Below are positions 58,572 to 64,000 of a stretch of 64,000 nt of DNA, piece after piece. Each line of letters begins with the position of its first letter. The stretch's first letter is position 1. Where the stretch lies: NCBI RefSeq assembly GCF_026410405.1, contig NZ_JAPMLN010000002.1, positions 126,056 to 190,055 on the forward strand. Reading direction: 5' to 3'. The notes beneath the pieces were generated by a model, which ran no database searches, was not told the origin of the DNA, and saw nothing but the letters and a program-made list of their open reading frames with translations. Origin of the DNA: Marinicella gelatinilytica (GTDB lineage: Bacteria > Pseudomonadota > Gammaproteobacteria > Xanthomonadales > Marinicellaceae). The position numbers were made by a program, and so were the translations under genes.

Positions 58572-58636
58572 GGTAACCTCCGGTAAATATGATTCTATGA
58601 TGGCACAAGCTGGTTGAAAATTGAGTGAATATCAAC

Positions 58637-59452
58637 TTACTCAGCCTCTTGTGGTGGTAACAACAATTGAGGATCCAAGCGCACATCCGTACCTAAATTA
58701 ATGCGCCAATCCAAATGCGGTCCGGTGGCTCGACCGGTCATGCCGATTTCACCGATTTTATCACCTTGCTGTACAACTTGACCGACTTCGACATTGACCT
58801 GACTTAAATGTAAATAGGTGGAATTTAAACCATAGCCGTGATCAAGAATAACTGTGCCGCCGGTGTAATAATGATCATCCACCGCCATGGTCACGGTGCC
58901 TGCAATCGGTGCCACCACTTCAGAGCCGGTGGCATTGGCAATGTCCATGCCGTAGTGAGGCCGTTTGGGCTCACCATTAAGAATACGACGACTGCCGTAC
59001 ACGCCGCTGACGCGACCGGTGGCCGGCCAGATAAAGTCTTGTAGATAATACCGCTGCTCAGACCACACTGAACGGGCACGTTTCACTTCGGCCTGTTCTT
59101 TTTTTATCCGTTCCCAGAAACTGGCCGGGGGATTGACCTTATCAGCCGGTAAACCATCAATGCGTTCTTCGGGGAAATCACGTTTTTCGACATCGATAGA
59201 TAACTGATGGGTTTGGCCTCGGTGAGTGATGGCCAGGTTTTTGGGCTGTTCATCAAAACGCCCAAAACCAAACATAAAGTAGCCTTCAGCATCTGCTTTA
59301 ACCACTTCATCGTCAATACGAACCGCCGCATCCGGATTGGTTTGGGCAATCAACAAGCCACCTTGCACCGCCTGCCCTTTGATATTGAGAAAATAATCAT
59401 CGGCAGATACCGACAATGTGGTCAATAAAAGTATCAAAGCTACTAATTTCAT
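58637..59452 (-). CDS. M23 (LytM-type) metallopeptidase, exported
   Basis: A 271-residue exported protein. It has a signal peptide (MKLVALILLLTTLSVSA), a beta-rich N-terminal domain (20-130) with an RIDDEVV and GYFMFGFGRFDE part, and a C-terminal LytM domain (about 155-265). Zinc ligands are H/D in RPHYGMDIANATGSEV and H in GPHLDWRINLG; catalytic His in YLHLSQV. All appear intact, so it may cleave peptidoglycan cross-bridges, unlike inactive EnvC/NlpD-type activators. ATG 59452 is preferred because the signal peptide starts there. Confidence 0.88.
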   Translation of the reverse strand: MKLVALILLLTTLSVSADDYFLNIKGQAVQGGLLIAQTNPDAAVRIDDEVVKADAEGYFMFGFGRFDEQPKNLAITHRGQTHQLSIDVEKRDFPEERIDGLPADKVNPPASFWERIKKEQAEVKRARSVWSEQRYYLQDFIWPATGRVSGVYGSRRILNGEPKRPHYGMDIANATGSEVVAPIAGTVTMAVDDHYYTGGTVILDHGYGLNSTYLHLSQVNVEVGQVVQQGDKIGEIGMTGRATGPHLDWRINLGTDVRLDPQLLLPPQEAE

Positions 59453-59497
59453 ACCCAATTCTCTTATAATAAATGCAACATTTTAACACCAAACACC

Positions 59498-60160
59498 ATG
59501 AACCTCATCGCCATCGAAACCGCCACCGAACAATGCGCCCTCGGATTATTGCACAACGGCCAAATCAGCACTACCGCAGAAATCGCGCCACAACAACATG
59601 CCAACATTATTTTGGATCGACTTGAAGGCTTATTAACTGATGCCGGGCTCAAAAAGTCACAACTTGACGGCATCGTTTTCGGCCTCGGCCCCGGCGCCTT
59701 TACCGGCGTACGCATCGCCTTTGCAGTGACCCAGGGTCTGGCACTGGCACTGGCTATTCCGGTTTTGGGTGTTTCAACCTTAGAAAATATAGCCTGGCAG
59801 ATTTTTCAAAAAAATCCCAATCAAGAACAACACATTCTGATTGCCAACGACGCCCGCATGGACGAAGTTTATTGGGCCGAATTCAAAGCCCACAAAGGCC
59901 GACTCATCCGGCTAAATGCCGACCGGGTCAGCAAACCAAAAGCGGTTAATTTAAAAGACTTTGATACCGCCGCTGGCAGCGCCTTTCATGATTTATTGCG
60001 CGAGCAAATTAAAGACAATGAAACACGCCCCATTGATGCCAACATCTTACCCGACGCCCGGGCCTTATTAGAAATCGCCCAAAGCCGCTTTCAATCAGAC
60101 CAACAAAACATCGCCGATATCCAGCCCCTCTATGTGCGCGATAAAGTGGTTTTTAGTTAA
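59498..60160 (+). CDS. tsaB: tRNA threonylcarbamoyladenosine biosynthesis protein TsaB
   Basis: A 220-residue ASKHA-fold protein beginning MNLIAIETATEQCALGLLHN with the conserved GLGPGAFTGVRIAFAVTQGLALAL block. TsaB binds TsaD and supports t6A37 formation. Length fits (E. coli 231). Downstream, after 17 bp, lies a small Cys-rich protein gene on the same strand. tsaD at 3.4 kb and tsaB at 59.5 kb both fall in this window but are unlinked. Confidence 0.95.
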   Translation: MNLIAIETATEQCALGLLHNGQISTTAEIAPQQHANIILDRLEGLLTDAGLKKSQLDGIVFGLGPGAFTGVRIAFAVTQGLALALAIPVLGVSTLENIAWQIFQKNPNQEQHILIANDARMDEVYWAEFKAHKGRLIRLNADRVSKPKAVNLKDFDTAAGSAFHDLLREQIKDNETRPIDANILPDARALLEIAQSRFQSDQQNIADIQPLYVRDKVVFS

Positions 60161-60177
60161 TCATTTTTCTAAATGAC

Positions 60178-60369
60178 ATGAACGGTTTAGAAACAACCCA
60201 AATACAATGCCCTTACTGCTGGGAAACTTTTGAAACGGTGGTGGATTGTTCAGTGGTTGAACAACAGTATGTTGAGGACTGCTATGTCTGCTGTCAGCCG
60301 ATTGTTTTTCAGGTAACAAGCGATGGTGAACAAATCACTGAACTTCGCATATCAGCCGAAAATCAGTAA
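60178..60369 (+). CDS. CPXCG motif-containing Cys-rich protein
   Basis: A 63-residue protein with two CxxC knuckles, CPYCW (11-15) and CYVCC (35-39), predicted to bind zinc or iron. The family is small and widely distributed in gammaproteobacteria; its function is unknown. It follows tsaB by 17 bp and converges on the extensin-like gene with 8 bp between stops. Confidence 0.82.
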   Translation: MNGLETTQIQCPYCWETFETVVDCSVVEQQYVEDCYVCCQPIVFQVTSDGEQITELRISAENQ

Positions 60370-60377
60370 CCGTCTGG

Positions 60378-61091
60378 TTATCGACAAATCGACCAAGCAC
60401 CTTGATCAAAGTGGAAGTGGTTTTTGTGCAAATCATTATAATTTGGGCCTAAAACGGTGGAAAAACGCTTGCAGGCGGATTGATGAATTGCGGTTAGAAA
60501 CGTGCCTTTTTCGGAGTCTTTTCCCCAATCTTTTAAAACCGATATTTCTCTGCCATCAGCCAACACAAAACCGGCGATATCAATGGCATTGGCATAGGCA
60601 TGCTGACTACGGCGGCCTTGTCTGGCGTTATTGATATTGCGGCAGGCGTAGGTGCCGTAATGACGCACGCGGATGATTTTTTGGTTAAATAATTTTATCG
60701 CCAAGGGTTGCAAATCATGTCGCTCCCAAATCGCAAGCGCCACCAGCGCCGGACACTTTAAAACAATGTCACCACCGTAAGAAATACCGGATTGTTGCAG
60801 CATGGCGACGTTTTTATAGGCACAGTTTTCACCGGTTTTTTGGTCTTCAATTTTTTCGAATGTTAACGTGCTGTTTTCAAGTACAGCAAAGCATTCATCA
60901 GGGTGGCTTTTCAGTCGGTTTATCTTTGTTTTGGTGACGAATGTGGGTTTGTCAGCGATACGCAGGGGTTGAAACGGATTAACGTTATCCGGCAAGAAAA
61001 GCATAATCAGCTTGTAACAGCCAAACCCGATCAGCAACAACATCAGCACAACAGCAATGAACCGAAGCGTCTTGCCGGCGCGTGTATTCAT
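60378..61091 (-). CDS. Extensin-like family protein, membrane-anchored
   Basis: A 237-residue protein with an N-terminal transmembrane helix (FIAVVLMLLLIGFGCYKLIMLFL in outline, about 10-32). The rest is the bacterial extensin-like domain: NCAYKNVAMLQQSGISYGG, CPALVALAIWERH, IRVRHYGTYACRN and RRSQHAYANAIDIAGF with HxxxxAxDI, and a C-terminal NHFHFDQGAW. The H/D pattern resembles LAS-type metallopeptidases, so peptidoglycan cleavage is plausible. Its ATG follows the esterase stop directly (TAAATG), so the two are translationally coupled. Confidence 0.82.
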   Translation of the reverse strand: MNTRAGKTLRFIAVVLMLLLIGFGCYKLIMLFLPDNVNPFQPLRIADKPTFVTKTKINRLKSHPDECFAVLENSTLTFEKIEDQKTGENCAYKNVAMLQQSGISYGGDIVLKCPALVALAIWERHDLQPLAIKLFNQKIIRVRHYGTYACRNINNARQGRRSQHAYANAIDIAGFVLADGREISVLKDWGKDSEKGTFLTAIHQSACKRFSTVLGPNYNDLHKNHFHFDQGAWSICR

Positions 61092-61973
61092 TTATCGTGG
61101 CTCTGTCTCGCTTAAGACCCGCTGAAAAAAATCATCCATAACCTCGGCCACATCGATTTCATCGGCAAACCATGGGTGGATTTTCAGCAATGTCATAACA
61201 TGCCCGATGTCTTCATATAAAACCGTTTCTACCCAATTGCCAGCGACTTTTAACTGATTACCGAAGGTATCGAAATTAAAACGCCCAACGGTGTTATCGC
61301 CCATGCTATGGATTAATTTTATCGGCGGTTCACTGCCATCCACAAAATGATTCACTTTCATTTTGTCAAAATTCTCCGCTCCAAAAGTCTCGATATATTG
61401 TGGTTTTTTTGGGGTAAAATTATAAGGACCGGCCAAACCCACAAAGGATTTAATGTCTTGAATATCCACGCCAACTTGTGTCAGATAGCGTTTGTCGGTG
61501 ACCAGTAAAGCCCCGGTGTGGGCGCCGGCCGAATGACCGGCCAGCAGCAATTGATTGGCATTACCGCCGTAATCGGCGATGTTGTTGTTAACCCAAGCGA
61601 TGGCCAATGCAATGTCTTCAACAAAGGTCGGGAATCTGCCATCGGGGTATTTAATGTAATCGGGTATCACCACCAAGTAGCCTTTTCTCACCAAAGCATC
61701 CGCGACAAAATGGTGTTGTTCTTTACTGCCTTTACTCCAGCCGCCACCGTAAACAAAAATCACCACGGGCGCATGAGCATTGTCTTTTTGGGGATAAATA
61801 TTGAGTTTTTGCCAAGACTCAGAACCGTAGGCAATGTTTTTTTCGGATTGAATGGGGTGACTTATTTTTATTCCGGTATTAAACAGAAATGAGCCGACAC
61901 CGGCGGAGGCTTGATAACTGGTGAACATAGTGGCAACAACCATTGTTGAGAACAATAAAAAACGTCTTATCAT
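61092..61973 (-). CDS. Alpha/beta hydrolase, exported esterase
   Basis: A 293-residue exported protein with a signal peptide (MIRRFLLFSTMVVATMFTSYQASA). It belongs to the BD-FAE/carboxylesterase group: oxyanion-hole motif FVYGGGWSKGSK, the nucleophile Ser in LLLAGHSAGAHTGAL, and a C-terminal EDIGHVMTLL His. The opening GxGSFLFNTGIKISHP follows esterases that remove acyl groups from glycans or small esters. Substrate unknown. Its stop is directly followed by the extensin-like start. Confidence 0.85.
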   Translation of the reverse strand: MIRRFLLFSTMVVATMFTSYQASAGVGSFLFNTGIKISHPIQSEKNIAYGSESWQKLNIYPQKDNAHAPVVIFVYGGGWSKGSKEQHHFVADALVRKGYLVVIPDYIKYPDGRFPTFVEDIALAIAWVNNNIADYGGNANQLLLAGHSAGAHTGALLVTDKRYLTQVGVDIQDIKSFVGLAGPYNFTPKKPQYIETFGAENFDKMKVNHFVDGSEPPIKLIHSMGDNTVGRFNFDTFGNQLKVAGNWVETVLYEDIGHVMTLLKIHPWFADEIDVAEVMDDFFQRVLSETEPR

Positions 61974-62020
61974 GGGAGAAGATATTTAAAAACTTGAACT
62001 TATCACAGTCCCTGTGAAAA

Positions 62021-63244
62021 TCAGCTCAAAGCAAAATATAAAGATTTACCGCCCAATAAGACAGCCACCAGAATAACCACAACGCCCAGCAAATTATGAA
62101 GCCAGCTATTTTTGTATCGGCCCAATAAGTCCGACTTATTCATGACATACAGCAAAAAAGCCGCCAGCAAAGGTAACAGCAAACCATTGGCGATTTGCGC
62201 AAACCAGATGATGGTGATGGGTTGATAACCGGATAAAGATAACAACAAACCACTGAACAGCACCAGCATCCAGATTGCTTTGAATTTGATGTGCTTGCCA
62301 TCGGTTGGCCAGCCCAACATGCCCGAAACCGCATAAGCCGCGGCCAGGGGCGCCGTGATGGCTGAAGAGATACCCGCAGCAAACAGACCCAGCGCAATAA
62401 AAACAGAGGCCCATGAACCCAATAAAGGTTGTAATTGAACCGACATATCAGCGGCGGACTGGATACTAACCTGTTGCCCAAAAAAAGCGGTGGCAGCGGT
62501 GGCCACAATCGCCAGTGAAATCAAACCACCAATACCGATGGAAATCACTGTGTCTTGCCGAACCCGTGACAAATCCTCGGTGTTATGCCATTTGGATTTC
62601 ACCGCTGAGGCATGTAAAAATAAATTATAAGGCACCACAGTGGTACCCACCAAAGCCACAATGGTTAACCAGGCACCTTCGGGGACTTGTGGTTTCATGC
62701 CTTGGAAAAGTGCCAGCCAATTGGGTTTGGTTAATAAAAAAGTGCTGACAAAAGCCACACTCATCAGCAACACCAAAGAAATCAAAGCCCGTTCAAAAAT
62801 ACGATAACTTCCCTGAATTAGAACCGCAAAAGCCACCGCCACAATCACTATCGGCCAGGGGAAATTTACCGCCGGCAACATCGCTTCTAAACCCAAAGCC
62901 GCACCGGCAATGTTGCCGCCTTCATAAGCACCATTGCCAATAAATATGGCCACAGTCACTAAGGTAAAAACCAGGGTTTTATAAATCGGGTTCTGAAATT
63001 GATTGTTAAGCACTTCCCCCAAACCACGCTGCGTCACCAGGCCCAAACGCGCCGACATTTCCTGCAACAACATGCACGCCACAATTGAAAACAACAAAGC
63101 CCACAATAAAGCATAACCAAAATGAGCGCCTGCCAGGGTGCAGGTGGTGACCGTACCCGGACCGATAAAAGCCGCAGCCACCAAACTGGCAGGACCGATA
63201 GAGAATCGTGATCGTTTAGTGGGCGATTTCTTAGCGATGTTCAT
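62021..63244 (-). CDS. Nramp-family metal transporter with atypical metal site
   Basis: A 407-residue protein with eleven predicted helices and the Nramp fold. The usual TM1 DPGN is GPGT here (28-31: AAFIGPGTVTT) and the TM6 MPH is VPY (TTVVPYNLFLHAS, 201-213). So the canonical Asp, Asn and Met that select Mn/Fe are missing, as in divergent Nramp relatives, some of which carry Mg2+. Its start codon directly follows the mgtE stop (TAAATG), so coupled expression with a Mg2+ channel is seen. Magnesium or another hard cation is therefore an inference; simple proton or metal uniport cannot be excluded. Confidence 0.82.
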   Translation of the reverse strand: MNIAKKSPTKRSRFSIGPASLVAAAFIGPGTVTTCTLAGAHFGYALLWALLFSIVACMLLQEMSARLGLVTQRGLGEVLNNQFQNPIYKTLVFTLVTVAIFIGNGAYEGGNIAGAALGLEAMLPAVNFPWPIVIVAVAFAVLIQGSYRIFERALISLVLLMSVAFVSTFLLTKPNWLALFQGMKPQVPEGAWLTIVALVGTTVVPYNLFLHASAVKSKWHNTEDLSRVRQDTVISIGIGGLISLAIVATAATAFFGQQVSIQSAADMSVQLQPLLGSWASVFIALGLFAAGISSAITAPLAAAYAVSGMLGWPTDGKHIKFKAIWMLVLFSGLLLSLSGYQPITIIWFAQIANGLLLPLLAAFLLYVMNKSDLLGRYKNSWLHNLLGVVVILVAVLLGGKSLYFALS

Positions 63245-64000
63245 TTAATTGAGCAAAATCCAGGTACCTAAGCCCAGGAAAGACACATAACCAACGATAT
63301 CCGTCACGGTTGTCAGCACCACACCACCGGCGATGGCCGGATCGATGCTCAGTCGACGTAATAACACCGGCACCATAACACCGGCCAAAGCCCCGGCAAT
63401 CAGATTAATTACCAATGCCAAAGCGATAACAATACCCATTTCAATGTCTTTATACCAGGCAACAATGATAATTGATAAGATAATGGCCCACACCAAACTA
63501 TTAATCACGCCAATCATGACTTCACGGTTCAACAGATTTTTTATGTTACCGCTACCCACCTGACCGGTGGCCATACCACGAATCATTAAGGTTAAGGTTT
63601 GCGAACCGGCAATGCCACCCATTGAAGCAACAATCGGCATCAACACCGCTAAAGCCGCTATCTTCTTAATGGTGTCTTCAAAAAAACCAATGGCGAAAGC
63701 CGCCAATAAAACAGTTAATAAATTAACACCCAACCACACAGCACGGCGTTTTGAAGAACTAAAAATGGGCGCAAACATATCGCTTTCTTCATCCATACCG
63801 CCCATCCGCATCACTGAGCGCTCAGCCTCCTCACGAATGACGTCCACCACGTCATCAATGGTGATTCGTCCGATTAACTGATTTTTTTCATTCACCACCG
63901 GTGCTGAGATCCAGTCATTGTGCTCAAAATCCTGAGCTACCTCACTGGCATGGGTGGTGTCCAATATCGCCGGCGCGTCTTCATCAACGATATCTCGGAT
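63245..64000 (-). CDS. mgtE: Magnesium transporter MgtE, C-terminal part
   Basis: The frame is open to the window edge at 64000, so the N-terminal domain and part of the CBS pair are missing. Present are the end of the second CBS domain (WISAPVVNEKNQLIGRITIDDVVDVIREE), the plug helix region (RMGGMDEESDMFAPI) and five transmembrane helices with PIVASMGGIAGSQTLTLMIRG and the AGVMVPVLLRRLSIDPA motif of the Mg2+ pore. The transporter imports Mg2+ and is gated by cytosolic Mg2+. The Nramp-like gene follows with no gap. Confidence 0.93.
   Translation of the reverse strand: MRDIVDEDAPAILDTTHASEVAQDFEHNDWISAPVVNEKNQLIGRITIDDVVDVIREEAERSVMRMGGMDEESDMFAPIFSSSKRRAVWLGVNLLTVLLAAFAIGFFEDTIKKIAALAVLMPIVASMGGIAGSQTLTLMIRGMATGQVGSGNIKNLLNREVMIGVINSLVWAIILSIIIVAWYKDIEMGIVIALALVINLIAGALAGVMVPVLLRRLSIDPAIAGGVVLTTVTDIVGYVSFLGLGTWILLN

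Noticed and set aside
1-64000. CRISPR array, rRNA operon or replication origin
   Set aside because: No regularly spaced repeats, no rRNA-like sequence and no cluster of DnaA boxes were noticed.

Overview
The window looks like a chromosomal segment of a gammaproteobacterium of moderate GC content. The order aroK-aroB-SPOR protein (the damX position), the tsaD and tsaB genes, a TyrR-type regulator, a NupC-type transporter and the deo and hut genes all fit that class. The triple tail-collar locus and the large cadherin-like surface protein suggest a marine relative of Marinicella. That placement is inference, not something a single marker proves.

Layout. 1-2.3 kb: the end of an APH-family kinase gene, tRNA-Leu(CAG), an orphan AT-rich gene and a hicAB module whose toxin gene is split by a small inverted-repeat element. 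2.4-4.5 kb: guanine deaminase, a nitroreductase and tsaD. 4.9-9.9 kb: a 3-hydroxybutyrate oligomer locus (TonB receptor, lipoprotein oligomer hydrolase, 3-hydroxybutyrate dehydrogenase). 10.1-17.6 kb: deoxynucleoside catabolism (TetR, deoC, a double ALDH protein, purine nucleoside phosphorylase, deoA), with a GNAT/RHH toxin-antitoxin pair between the last two genes.

17.7-24.9 kb is a visibly AT-rich accessory island. It holds a Sau3AI-like GATC restriction-modification operon with a controller protein and an extra EVE-like/NucS-like gene. Next come a higBA module with its toxin gene broken by a REP-like insert, a SLOG-fold protein, yoeB/yefM and two unrecognised genes.

24.9-30.4 kb returns to housekeeping genes (isochorismatase-like hydrolase, SPOR protein, aroB, aroK, hutF/hutI). 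30.4-41.3 kb is a secreted or surface-protein region: a GFA protein, an SGNH-like exported protein, a 1713-residue adhesin-like protein, three tandem tail-collar proteins, two DUF6916-like proteins and a GNAT acetyltransferase. I consider the tail-collar/DUF6916/GNAT cluster and the three-gene restriction operon the best candidates for poorly described systems. 41.4-46.3 kb holds a GntR-controlled ABC exporter and an ankyrin lipoprotein/acyltransferase operon that share the same operator sequence.

46.5-64 kb: nupC, an HNH nuclease, and an operon running tyrR, sat-cysC, xni-like, PilR-like with a degenerate AAA+ domain. Divergent from tyrR is a methionine gamma-lyase gene with TyrR boxes between the two. 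The rest is an MFS-PlsC fusion, a META lipoprotein, an M23 peptidase, tsaB, an extensin-like protein, an esterase, an atypical Nramp protein and mgtE, which runs off the end.

Several families of short palindromic repeats (consensus TACTCGGGTCGGAGCCCGAG and others) fill intergenic gaps at 4.5, 15.0, 16.0, 22.1, 23.7-23.8 and 48.8 kb.
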